Below, in pieces: positions 8,986 to 15,280 of a stretch of 15,280 nt of DNA. The notes under the pieces were generated by a model. It had not been told where the DNA came from. It searched no databases and was given only the letters and a program-made list of their open reading frames with translations. The DNA lies in NCBI GenBank assembly GCA_005884465.1, contig VAZH01000064.1, forward strand, positions 1-15,280. Direction: 5' to 3'. Position 1 is the stretch's first letter, and every line of letters begins with the position of its first letter. Source of the DNA: Alphaproteobacteria bacterium. GTDB lineage: Bacteria > Pseudomonadota > Alphaproteobacteria > Rhizobiales > Xanthobacteraceae. The position numbers were made by a program, and so were the translations under genes.

Positions 8986-9564
8986 ATGTCCGCGCTGAAA
9001 ATCCTCGTGATCCCCGGCTCGCTTCGCACCGGCTCGCTCAATGTGAGGCTTGCGGCGGCGGCGGCCTATGAATTCGCCCAAGCCGGCGCGGAAGTCACCC
9101 GCATTTCGCTCGGCGATTTCCCGCTGCCGATCTATGACGGCGATCTGCAGACCAAATCGGGCGTGCCGAAGAACGCGATCAATCTCAAGCGCATGATCGG
9201 CGCGCATCATGGCGTGCTGATCGTGACGCCGGAATATAATTCATCGGTGCCACCTTTGGTCAAGAATACCATCGACTGGGTAACGCGGGTCAATGATGCG
9301 CACGAAACCCGCAGCCAGGTGTTTCGCGAACGCGCCTTCGCGATTGCAGCCGCCTCGGAAAGCCGCTTCGGCGGCGCCCGGTCTCTGGCGGCGCTGCGGC
9401 TGATCCTGACCGCCTGCCACGCCACGGTTATCCCGAACCAGCTCGCGCTGTCATTCGCAGCCGAGGCCTATAATGATATGGATCGCTTGAAACATCCCGC
9501 CGACATCGAGGCGCTCAACGCGCTGGTGCGGCAGCTGATCGACGTCTCCCAGCGCATGATGTGA
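8986..9564 (+). CDS. NADPH-dependent FMN reductase family protein
   Basis: The 192-residue product has the flavodoxin-like fold of NADPH-dependent FMN/azo/quinone reductases. The FMN phosphate loop reads GSLRTGSLN (11-19), and the second signature is PEYNSSVPPLVKNTIDW (82-98). Such enzymes reduce flavins, quinones, azo compounds or chromate; the substrate cannot be read from sequence. The ATG at 8986 lies 51 bases after pmtA, and that gap holds a GC-rich imperfect stem (about 8940-8960) followed by TTT that could slow transcription. pyrF begins 6 bases after its stop codon, so these two genes are almost certainly in one transcript, although no metabolic link to pyrimidine synthesis is obvious. 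Confidence 0.92.
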   Translation: MSALKILVIPGSLRTGSLNVRLAAAAAYEFAQAGAEVTRISLGDFPLPIYDGDLQTKSGVPKNAINLKRMIGAHHGVLIVTPEYNSSVPPLVKNTIDWVTRVNDAHETRSQVFRERAFAIAAASESRFGGARSLAALRLILTACHATVIPNQLALSFAAEAYNDMDRLKHPADIEALNALVRQLIDVSQRMM

Positions 9565-9570
9565 GGTGAT

Positions 9571-10281
9571 ATGCAGCCATCAGATATCGCTCCCCGCGAC
9601 CGGTTGATTGTGGCGCTCGATCTGCCCAGCGTCACCAAGGCGGAAGCGATGATTGCCCGGCTCGGCGACAGCGTGACGTTTTACAAGATCGGCTATCAGC
9701 TGGCTTTTGCCGGAGGATTGCCGCTGGTTCGGCAACTCGCCGGCGCGGGCAAGAAGGTTTTCGTCGATCTCAAGCTGCACGACATCGGCAATACCGTGGC
9801 GCGCGGCGTCGAGAGCGTCGCCGCGCTCGGCGCGACATTCCTGACCGTGCACGCCTATCCGCAGACCATGAAGGCGGCGGTCGAAGCACGCGCGGGATCG
9901 GACTTGAAAATCCTCGCCGTCACCGTGCTGACCTCGTATGACGACGGCGATCTCCACGCCGCCGGTTATCGCCTCGGCGTATCCGATCTGGTCGAGGCCC
10001 GCGCCCAGCAGGCCCAGGTGCTCGGCGTCGACGGCCTGGTCTGTTCGCCGGAAGAGGCAGCGGCCTTGCACAAGGTCGTGGGTCATCAGATGAAACTGGT
10101 GACGCCGGGTATTCGGCCCGCCGGTAGCGCCGCCGGCGACCAGAAGCGCATCATGACGCCGGCGCGCGCAATTTCAGCCGGGGCCGATTATCTGGTAGTC
10201 GGACGGCCCGTGATGGAAGCCGCCGATCCGAAGGCGGTGGCGGAGGCCATCCTGGCCGAGATCGTGCAGGCACTGGCCTGA
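9571..10281 (+). CDS. pyrF: Orotidine 5'-phosphate decarboxylase
   Basis: PyrF performs the last step of UMP synthesis, decarboxylating OMP, in the cytoplasm. The 236-residue protein is full length and shows the (beta/alpha)8 landmarks: LIVALDLPS with Asp17, FYKIG with Lys39, the catalytic [10 protein letters not shown] (66-75) with Asp66, Lys68 and Asp71, LVTPGIRP (176-183) and YLVVGRP (207-213). The ribosome site GAGGTGA overlaps the stop codon of the upstream reductase gene, 6 bases before, indicating translational coupling. A DUF1330 gene follows after 18 bases. Confidence 0.98.
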   Translation: MQPSDIAPRDRLIVALDLPSVTKAEAMIARLGDSVTFYKIGYQLAFAGGLPLVRQLAGAGKKVFVDLKLHDIGNTVARGVESVAALGATFLTVHAYPQTMKAAVEARAGSDLKILAVTVLTSYDDGDLHAAGYRLGVSDLVEARAQQAQVLGVDGLVCSPEEAAALHKVVGHQMKLVTPGIRPAGSAAGDQKRIMTPARAISAGADYLVVGRPVMEAADPKAVAEAILAEIVQALA

Positions 10282-10299
10282 AACAAAGGGAAACAACCG

Positions 10300-10602
10300 A
10301 TGGCAAAGGGCTACTGGATCGCGCGTGTCGATGTTCACGACATGGATGGCTACAAGGAATACGTCGCGCAGAACGGCGCGGTATTTGCGAAATACGGCGC
10401 CAGGTTCCTGGTGCGCGGCGGCAAGCATGTGCCCAAGGAGGGCTCCTCGCGCTCGCGCAACGTGGTGCTGGAATTCAAGGATTATGAAACCGCGCTGGCC
10501 TGCTACAATTCACCGGAATATGTGCGCCTGGTCGCGTTGCGCAGCCCCTATGCCGAAAGCGACCTCGTGATCATCGAGGGTTACGACGGCCCGCAGCCCT
10601 AG
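10300..10602 (+). CDS. DUF1330 family small protein
   Basis: The 100-residue product matches the DUF1330 pattern of small ferredoxin-like alpha/beta-barrel proteins: KGYWIARVDVHDMDGYKEY at the start, FLVRGG in the middle, VVLEFKDYETALACYNSPEY, and a closing YAESDLVIIEG. Members are dimeric and mostly uncharacterised, so no reaction is assigned. It begins 18 bases after pyrF, preceded by AAAGGGAAA, and is probably the last gene of the reductase-pyrF transcript. A large inverted repeat starts 30 bases after its stop codon. Confidence 0.9.
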   Translation: MAKGYWIARVDVHDMDGYKEYVAQNGAVFAKYGARFLVRGGKHVPKEGSSRSRNVVLEFKDYETALACYNSPEYVRLVALRSPYAESDLVIIEGYDGPQP

Positions 10603-10631
10603 AGCACGATCGAGAAAGCATCCACCCTTTC

Positions 10632-10723
10632 CGTCATGGCCGGGCGTCGTCCCGGCCATCCACGTCCTTTCTTTTTCCTCTGCTGTTAAGACGTGGATGC
10701 CCGGGACAAGCCCGGGCATGACG
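10632..10723. repeat. Large nested inverted repeat between DUF1330 gene and dapB
   Basis: A 35-base arm (10632-10666, starting CGTCATGGCCGGGCGTCG) pairs with a 34-base arm (10690-10723, ending AAGCCCGGGCATGACG) across a 23-base loop, with few mismatches. Each arm also folds alone: GGCCGGG/CCCGGCC (10638-10644 and 10651-10657), and GCCCGGG/CCCGGGC (10699-10705 and 10711-10717). This is a typical Bradyrhizobium-type dispersed palindromic element. Its spurious translation on the minus strand gives [10 protein letters not shown], a familiar false protein. It probably bounds the upstream transcript, and its 15-base core recurs at 34-48. Confidence 0.85.
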
Positions 10724-10741
10724 AGTCATTAGGCCTGATTG

Positions 10742-10770
10742 GTTGCCGGAACAGCCTGCCCCGGCTATAC
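10742..10770 (+). promoter_or_regulatory. Candidate promoter of dapB
   Basis: GTTGCC (10742-10747) and CTATAC (10765-10770) are 17 bases apart, close to the alphaproteobacterial CTTGAC-N17-CTATAT pattern (4 of 6 and 5 of 6). It lies just after the repeat at 10632-10723. Transcription would start near 10777, only about 12 bases before the dapB ATG, with GAGG at 10780-10783 as ribosome site. Confidence 0.45.
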
Positions 10771-10788
10771 GGCAAGGGCGAGGTTGAC

Positions 10789-11604
10789 ATGTCCGACATG
10801 CGCTTGATCGTTGCAGGAGCCGGCGGCCGGATGGGTCGCGCGCTGACGCGTGCCATCTCGGAAACCTCTGGCGCGGTCCTCACCGGAGCGTTGGAAGCGC
10901 CGGGTTCCGAACTCCTGGGCAAGGACGCCGGGACGCTGGCGGGCTTGCCCGCCAACGGCGTGCTGCTCTCAGCCGACCTGTGGTCGCTGTCGGCCAACGC
11001 GGACGGCATTCTCGACTTCACCGTGCCGGGAGCGACCATCGCCAACGTCGCCATCGCCGCCCAGCGGGGTTTGGTTCACGTCATCGGCACAACCGGTCTT
11101 TCGGTTTCCGACGATGCCGTGATCAAGAGCGTCACCTCGCGCGCCATCGTCGTCAAGTCAGGCAACATGAGCCTCGGCGTCAACTTGCTGGCGGCGCTGG
11201 TGAAGCGCGTCGCTCAATCGCTGGACGACGGCTTCGACATCGAAATCCTGGAGATGCATCACAAGGCCAAGGTCGACGCCCCCTCGGGCACGGCACTCCT
11301 GCTCGGCGAAGCCGCCGCCGAGGGCCGCGGAATCGCGCTCGGGGAACATTCGGCGCGGGGCCGCGACGGCTATACCGGTGCGCGTCAAACCGGCGACATC
11401 GGTTTCGCGTCGCTGCGCGGCGGTAGCGTCACCGGCGATCACAGCGTGATCTTCGCCGGTCCCTATGAGCGCATCGAGCTGTCGCACCGCGCCGAGGATC
11501 GCATGATCTTCGCGCACGGCGCACTGAAGGCGGCGATGTGGGCGCACGGCAAGAAGCCCGGGTTCTATTCGATGGCCGACGTGCTCGGGCTTGGCGACTT
11601 CTAG
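10789..11604 (+). CDS. dapB: 4-hydroxy-tetrahydrodipicolinate reductase
   Basis: DapB reduces hydroxy-tetrahydrodipicolinate with NAD(P)H in the diaminopimelate/lysine pathway, feeding peptidoglycan and protein synthesis. The 271-residue product has the nucleotide-binding loop VAGAGGRMG (8-16), IGTTGLS (99-105), SGNMSLGVN (124-132), and the family signature [15 protein letters not shown] (155-169) with catalytic His157/His158 and Lys161. The ATG at 10789 has GAGG 5 bases upstream; an internal ATG at 10798 is possible, while upstream in-frame starts read into the repeat. gpmA begins 23 bases after the stop codon, suggesting co-transcription. Confidence 0.97.
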   Translation: MSDMRLIVAGAGGRMGRALTRAISETSGAVLTGALEAPGSELLGKDAGTLAGLPANGVLLSADLWSLSANADGILDFTVPGATIANVAIAAQRGLVHVIGTTGLSVSDDAVIKSVTSRAIVVKSGNMSLGVNLLAALVKRVAQSLDDGFDIEILEMHHKAKVDAPSGTALLLGEAAAEGRGIALGEHSARGRDGYTGARQTGDIGFASLRGGSVTGDHSVIFAGPYERIELSHRAEDRMIFAHGALKAAMWAHGKKPGFYSMADVLGLGDF

Positions 11605-11627
11605 AGATCTGAACGGAAATCAAGAAA

Positions 11628-12248
11628 ATGAGCGACCGTCTTCTCGTGCTCGTGCGTCATGGCCAGAGCGAATGGAACTTGAAGAATCTCTTCACCGGCT
11701 GGAAGGATCCCGATCTCACCGAGCAGGGGATTGCCGAGGCCAGGGAGGCCGGCCGCAAGCTGAAGGCGAAGGGGCTGACCTTCGACATCGCATTTACATC
11801 GGTACTCAGGCGCGCGCAGCACACGCTCGATCTTACACTGGCCGAGATCAACCAGACCGACCTTCCCGTCAAAGAGCACATGGCGCTCAATGAGCGCGAT
11901 TACGGCGATCTGTCGGGCCTCAACAAGGACGATGCCCGCAAGAAATGGGGCGAGGAGCAGGTGCATGTCTGGCGACGCTCCTACGACGTAGCGCCGCCCG
12001 GCGGTGAAAGCCTGAGGGATACTTTGGCGCGCACGCTGCCCTATTACGTCCAGGAGATATTGCCGTGCGTGCTGCGCGGCGAGCGCGCGCTGGTGGTGGC
12101 GCACGGCAATTCGCTGCGCGCGCTGATCATGGTCTTGGAAAAACTTTCGCCGAAGGAAATTCTCGCGCGCGAACTCGCAACCGGCGCGCCGGTGATCTAC
12201 CGCTTGAATGCCGACGCCACCGTTGCGTCGAAGATCGACCTGGCGTGA
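11628..12248 (+). CDS. gpmA: 2,3-bisphosphoglycerate-dependent phosphoglycerate mutase
   Basis: GpmA interconverts 3- and 2-phosphoglycerate in glycolysis and gluconeogenesis. The 206-residue protein carries the phosphohistidine loop VRHGQSEWN with His11, the acid in [11 protein letters not shown] (Glu89), and the second histidine in [10 protein letters not shown] (His159). It is shorter than the roughly 250-residue enterobacterial form, lacking a central insertion, which is the normal short form in alphaproteobacteria. The conserved [13 protein letters not shown] segment supports a true mutase rather than a general phosphatase of the same superfamily. It follows dapB after 23 bases and converges with the alkyltransferase gene, 65 bases away, with no clear terminator between. 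Confidence 0.95.
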   Translation: MSDRLLVLVRHGQSEWNLKNLFTGWKDPDLTEQGIAEAREAGRKLKAKGLTFDIAFTSVLRRAQHTLDLTLAEINQTDLPVKEHMALNERDYGDLSGLNKDDARKKWGEEQVHVWRRSYDVAPPGGESLRDTLARTLPYYVQEILPCVLRGERALVVAHGNSLRALIMVLEKLSPKEILARELATGAPVIYRLNADATVASKIDLA

Positions 12249-12313
12249 TCGCTAAAGCCGAAATAACTTCTCTCGAAGCGCCTGTTACCCCATCTGCGAG
12301 CCAACGATGACCG

Positions 12314-13210
12314 TTAATGTATCCCGACCTGTCCCGCTTCCCAGCCCAGCATCGCCTGCTTGCGGGTGATGCCCCAGTGATAGCCGGTCAGCGCGCCGCC
12401 TTTGCCGAGCGCGCGATGGCAGGGCACTACGAACGAGATCGGGTTTTTTCCGACCGCCGCGCCGACCGCGCGCGAGGCCTTGGGGCTACTGATCCTGGCC
12501 GCGATATCCGAATAGCAAACCGCGCGGCCCATCGGGATTTTCAACAGCGTCTCCCATACCCGCACCTCGAAGTCGGTGCCGATCAGGACCACGCGCAACG
12601 GCTGATCCGCGCGCCATAATCTGGTGTCGAAGATACGCTGTGCCAGCGCCGCGGTGCCGTCGCGATCTTCGACGTGGGTGGCCCGCGGCCAGCGCCGCTG
12701 CATGTCGGCGAGCGCAGCCTGCTCGTCGCCCGGATCGGCGAACGCGAGGCCGGCCAGCCCGCGGCCGCTGGCGATCACGATCGCGGTGCCGAACGGGGAA
12801 GCGTGAAATCCGTAGCGCAGCGTCATGCCGGCGCCGCCGGTTTTCCATTCGCCCGGCGACATCGCCTCGTGGGTGACGAACAGGTCATGCAGCCGCCCCG
12901 GACCCGAAAGCCCGGAGTCCAGCGCGGCGTCGAGCACGCTGGCGGAATCGCGCAGCAAGCCCTTGGCATGATCGAGCGTCAGCGCCTGCATGAAGGCCTT
13001 TGGCGTAAGCCCGGCCCAGCGGCGAAACAAATGGTGCAGCTCATCGGGCGTGACGCCCGCCGCATCCGCCGTCGATTCGATGGTGGGCTGCGCGCGCCAG
13101 TGCTCCGAGATGAAGGCGATCGCGCGCCGGACCGAATCATAATCGCGGAGCGCGGCGCTCTGGGGGCCCGGCTTGGTCAGGCGGTGGTCATTGATTGCGA
13201 GGTTCATCAT
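12314..13210 (-). CDS. AraC-type HTH / O6-alkylguanine-DNA alkyltransferase fusion (Ada-like)
   Basis: The 298-residue protein joins an AraC-family DNA-binding region (about 25-123, including VTPDELHHLFRRWAGLTPKAFMQ) to a methylated-DNA-protein-cysteine methyltransferase. The acceptor cysteine is Cys264 in VPCHRALGKGG, preceded by WETLLKIPMGRAVCYSDIA and SRAVGAAVGKNP. It would repair O6-alkylguanine by suicidal transfer. Unlike E. coli Ada it lacks the N-terminal zinc-binding domain that senses methylphosphotriesters, so how or whether it works as a methylation-triggered activator is open. Two ATG codons are adjacent at 13210 and 13207, both with weak ribosome sites. The DUF2244 gene lies 54 bases upstream on the same strand, so they may share a transcript. 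Confidence 0.93.
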   Translation of the reverse strand: MMNLAINDHRLTKPGPQSAALRDYDSVRRAIAFISEHWRAQPTIESTADAAGVTPDELHHLFRRWAGLTPKAFMQALTLDHAKGLLRDSASVLDAALDSGLSGPGRLHDLFVTHEAMSPGEWKTGGAGMTLRYGFHASPFGTAIVIASGRGLAGLAFADPGDEQAALADMQRRWPRATHVEDRDGTAALAQRIFDTRLWRADQPLRVVLIGTDFEVRVWETLLKIPMGRAVCYSDIAARISSPKASRAVGAAVGKNPISFVVPCHRALGKGGALTGYHWGITRKQAMLGWEAGQVGIH

Positions 13211-13264
13211 GGTTCAGATGTAGGACAGGCGTGGCGTCCGAACCACCCGATTCCTGACTTGCCC

Positions 13265-13786
13265 TCACGAGAGCGGATTATAGGTCGGGCCCCGCCGGGC
13301 GGCCTGCAGTGCCGCCAGTAAAGCCTTGGCAAAGCTCGCCTTTTCATCCGGTCCGAGGAAGCTCGCGATGGAAACGCGGCGGCCTTTGGAAACCAGATAA
13401 AGCTTTTCGATGCCGAATTCCGCATGGGTTTTCTGGTCGAGCTGCACCCACAGCGGATTGAGCACCCATTCGATCACGTGGCCACGGTGGCTCACGCGCC
13501 GCACCCGCAGCTCGGACGGTGTCACGGAGATGTCCTCGCTGGCCCTGCCGCGGAGGAAATTGACCCGGAACGCCCAGTAGATCGCAAGCACGTCGAGGCC
13601 GAAAAAACCCATTACCGGCCACGCGCCCATCAGCAGGAAGGCAAGGCCTGCGGCGAAACCGACCACGCTGATAAACCCCATCAGCACCAGAAAACCGGTG
13701 CGGTTCAGCGAGCGGTGCGGGGTGAGCAGCGCGGAAAACAATTCCGGCTGCGCCAGCCCCGGATCAAAGTCGTTGCCTGCGGTCAT
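13265..13786 (-). CDS. DUF2244 domain membrane protein
   Basis: The 173-residue product fits the DUF2244 family of small integral membrane proteins. After a polar N-terminus with the conserved FSALLTPHRSLNRTGF, two membrane helices are visible (about 31-52 and 55-74). A cytoplasmic-looking domain follows, containing DISVTPSELRVRR, WVLNPLWVQLDQ and SIASFLGPDEKASFAKALLAAL. No function is established. The ATG at 13786 lies only 22 bases from the divergent nth start, and a TATACT sits 9 bases before it, so its transcript may be almost leaderless. The Ada-like gene follows 54 bases downstream. Confidence 0.88.
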   Translation of the reverse strand: MTAGNDFDPGLAQPELFSALLTPHRSLNRTGFLVLMGFISVVGFAAGLAFLLMGAWPVMGFFGLDVLAIYWAFRVNFLRGRASEDISVTPSELRVRRVSHRGHVIEWVLNPLWVQLDQKTHAEFGIEKLYLVSKGRRVSIASFLGPDEKASFAKALLAALQAARRGPTYNPLS

Positions 13787-13802
13787 TGCGTGTCAGTATA
13801 TC
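13773..13802. promoter_or_regulatory. Overlapping divergent promoters of nth and the DUF2244 gene
   Basis: Only 22 bases separate the two start codons. TATATC (13797-13802) on the plus strand lies 18 bases after TTGCCT (13773-13778), placing the nth transcription start at or near its ATG at 13809. On the minus strand TATACT (13795-13800) would start the DUF2244 transcript within a few bases of its ATG. The two -10 boxes overlap almost completely, so binding would be mutually exclusive. Neither start codon has a clear ribosome site. Confidence 0.4.
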
Positions 13803-13808
13803 CGGGTC

Positions 13809-14618
13809 ATGGCGAAAATCACCCGCAGATCTCTCACGAAATCGAAACCTACGGCGCCACGACGCGTCAAAAAATCACGCAATCGACCTGCGGTCAGCCA
13901 GGGGCGAGAAAAACCAGCGAAAAAACCTGCAACCAAACCAGGGCAGGCGCGCGCGACAAAAAAATCGATCAAGGCGATCAAGCCCTGGACCCCTGCCGAG
14001 GTCCGCGAGGCGTTCAGCCGTTTTCGCACAGCCAATCCCGAGCCGAGGGGGGAGCTGGAGCATCTCAACCCCTATACGCTCCTGGTCGCGGTCGTCCTGT
14101 CGGCGCAGGCGACCGACGCCGGCGTCAACAAGGCCACGCGAGCGCTGTTTGAGGTCGCCGACACGCCGCAGAAAATGCTGGAGCTCGGCGAGGAAAAGTT
14201 GCGCGACTACATCAGGACCATCGGGCTCTACCGCAACAAGGCGAAGAACGTCATCGCGCTATCGAAAAAACTCATCGCCGAGTTCGGCGGCGAGGTGCCG
14301 CGCACCCGCGCCGAAATTGAATCGCTGCCCGGCGCCGGCCGCAAGACCGCCAACGTCGTGCTCAACATGGCCTACGGCGAACACACCATGGCGGTGGACA
14401 CGCACGTGTTCCGCGTCGCCAATCGAACCGGACTTGCGCCGGGCAATACGCCGCTCGAGGTGGAGCTTGAACTGGAGCGCGTGGTTCCCGCCGAATTCAA
14501 GCCGCATGCGCATCACTGGCTGATCCTGCACGGGCGTTACACCTGTCTGGCGCGCAAGCCGCGCTGCGAGGTCTGCCTGATCAACGATCTCTGCCGCTGG
14601 CCCGAAAAGACGGTGTGA
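13809..14618 (+). CDS. nth: Endonuclease III with a basic N-terminal extension
   Basis: Endonuclease III is a bifunctional DNA glycosylase/AP lyase that removes oxidised pyrimidines in base excision repair. The 269-residue product has the helix-hairpin-helix LPGAGRKTANVVL with catalytic Lys179, Asp197 in VDTHVFRVANR, and the iron-sulfur cluster loop Cys246-x6-Cys253-x2-Cys256-x5-Cys262. The core starts near residue 60. The first 58 residues are rich in Lys, Arg, Pro and Ala and are absent from the 211-residue E. coli enzyme, suggesting a disordered DNA-binding tail. The ATG at 13809 is the only reasonable start; the frame is open to 13698, but that overlaps the opposite gene. The tail's DNA is notably A-rich compared with the core, including a run of seven A. 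Confidence 0.96.
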   Translation: MAKITRRSLTKSKPTAPRRVKKSRNRPAVSQGREKPAKKPATKPGQARATKKSIKAIKPWTPAEVREAFSRFRTANPEPRGELEHLNPYTLLVAVVLSAQATDAGVNKATRALFEVADTPQKMLELGEEKLRDYIRTIGLYRNKAKNVIALSKKLIAEFGGEVPRTRAEIESLPGAGRKTANVVLNMAYGEHTMAVDTHVFRVANRTGLAPGNTPLEVELELERVVPAEFKPHAHHWLILHGRYTCLARKPRCEVCLINDLCRWPEKTV

Positions 14619-14639
14619 ACGGCGCAACTGCTTGCTCCG

Positions 14640-14744
14640 CCCTCATCCTGAGGAGCCGCGCACTCCTGCGCGGCGTCTCGAAGGATGGCCGCACCGGGGC
14701 CTCATGGTTCGAGACGCGCGAAGATGCGCTCCTCACCATAAGGG
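14640..14744. repeat. Palindromic repeat between nth and the EI24-family gene
   Basis: The two halves (14640-14688 and 14700-14744) are imperfect reverse complements: CCTCATCCTGAGGAGC on the left faces GCTCCTCACCATAAGG on the right, and GCGTCTCGAAGGATGG faces CTCATGGTTCGAGACGC. Inside the left half CCGCGCA (14656-14662) pairs with TGCGCGG (14667-14673). This is a dispersed element familiar from Bradyrhizobium and relatives. It sits between two converging genes, 21 bases after the nth stop and 2 bases from the other stop, and could fold at both mRNA ends. One half resembles the hairpin between dnaK and dnaJ. Confidence 0.85.
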
Positions 14745-14746
14745 AT

Positions 14747-15280
14747 TCACACCACCGGCACGCTCGTCTTCCGCTCCCGCTCGATCAACTCCGGCCGCGG
14801 GCCCGAGAGCCGCTTGTGCATGTGAACCATGAACGCCATGCCGAACAGCGGCGTCGCCAGGTTGACGATCGGGATCGACACGAACGCCGCAATCAGAAGC
14901 CCGGCGGCGAACACGATGGCCGCGTTGTGCTTGCGCATCGCCTTGGCTTCCGCAGGGCTGCGAAACCGCATCGCCGCGAGCTCGAAATATTCCCGGCCCA
15001 ACAGCCATGCGGTGGCGATAAAGAAGGCGATGAAACCCGCGCCGGCAATGAACACGAACGGCAGCGCGATCAGATAAACCAGGATCGTCAGCAACGCGGT
15101 CTTGATGCCTTCGGTCATGGCAAGCCCGAGCGGCAGCGCCGTGCCGGGACGCTCCGCCGGATAGTGCTCTCGCTCGACATGGTCGGCGACTTCGTCGACG
15201 AACACGCTTGCCACCAGCGAGGTGATCGCGGGCATCAGGAACACGGCGCCCAACACGACGCCGAGCCCGGCGGCGATCGA
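14747..15280 (-). CDS. EI24/CysZ-family membrane protein, 5' end outside the window
   Basis: The open frame continues through the right edge, so only the last 177 residues are visible. The protein is strongly hydrophobic. Segments include AVFLMPAITSLVASVFVDEVADHVE, a helix pair around GIKTALLTILVYLIALPFVFIAGAGFIAFFI, the conserved WLLGREYFELAAMRF, and a final pair around NAAIVFAAGLLIAAFVSIPIVNLATPLFGMAFMVH. This pattern, with the GREYFE motif, fits the EI24 superfamily that includes the sulfate permease CysZ; whether this member moves sulfate is not shown. It converges with nth across the palindromic repeat. Confidence 0.85.
   Translation of the reverse strand, partial: SIAAGLGVVLGAVFLMPAITSLVASVFVDEVADHVEREHYPAERPGTALPLGLAMTEGIKTALLTILVYLIALPFVFIAGAGFIAFFIATAWLLGREYFELAAMRFRSPAEAKAMRKHNAAIVFAAGLLIAAFVSIPIVNLATPLFGMAFMVHMHKRLSGPRPELIERERKTSVPVV

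Noticed and set aside
10510..10719. Minus-strand small open frame beginning [10 protein letters not shown]
   Set aside because: It is a translation of the palindromic repeat, a familiar false protein in this group.
12674..13321. Plus-strand open frame of 215 codons opposite the alkyltransferase gene
   Set aside because: It overlaps a well-supported gene, has no recognisable motif and is Arg/Gly rich as expected of a shadow.

Overview
The window is a high-GC chromosomal segment from an alphaproteobacterium of the Bradyrhizobium / Rhodopseudomonas / Nitrobacter group. This rests on the gene set and order (rph, hrcA-grpE, dnaK-dnaJ, pmtA, pyrF, dapB, gpmA, nth), on a 633-residue DnaK, on a phospholipid N-methyltransferase beside dnaJ, and on palindromic intergenic repeats of the kind common in Bradyrhizobium genomes. 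The genus is inferred from recognition, not from a database search.

Layout. Positions 94-807 (minus) encode RNase PH (rph), divergent from hrcA-grpE (966-2849, plus), the heat-shock repressor and the DnaK nucleotide-exchange factor. Two minus-strand genes for exported proteins follow: a nicotinamidase with a twin-arginine signal (2890-3606) and a two-module secreted protein of unknown function (3715-4665). They separate grpE from dnaK-dnaJ (5065-8239, plus). The plus strand continues with pmtA, an NADPH-dependent FMN reductase family gene, pyrF and a DUF1330 gene (8332-10602), then a large inverted repeat, dapB and gpmA (10789-12248). The right end holds a minus-strand pair, a DUF2244 membrane protein and an AraC-HTH/O6-alkylguanine transferase fusion (12314-13786). 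These are followed by a divergent nth (13809-14618), a second palindromic repeat, and the 3' part of an EI24/CysZ-family membrane protein cut by the right edge.

How the genes relate. HrcA, GrpE, DnaK and DnaJ form the Hsp70 chaperone machine and its regulatory arm. No CIRCE operator (TTAGCACTC-N9-GAGTGCTAA) is visible, so HrcA probably acts elsewhere, classically on groESL. A CTTG...CCTATA promoter resembling RpoH (sigma-32) sites precedes dnaK, and a very similar one precedes pmtA, so membrane phosphatidylcholine synthesis could share heat-shock control. The remaining genes are housekeeping: pyrimidine, lysine and cell-wall synthesis, glycolysis, RNA processing and DNA repair.

I see no CRISPR array, insertion sequence, phage gene, toxin-antitoxin pair, tRNA or rRNA, and nothing that looks like a complete undescribed system. 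The more unusual points are the exported nicotinamidase with its unknown exported neighbour, the paired heat-shock-like promoters, a repeat-derived hairpin between dnaK and dnaJ, and the 22-base divergent nth/DUF2244 promoter, which may give leaderless transcripts.
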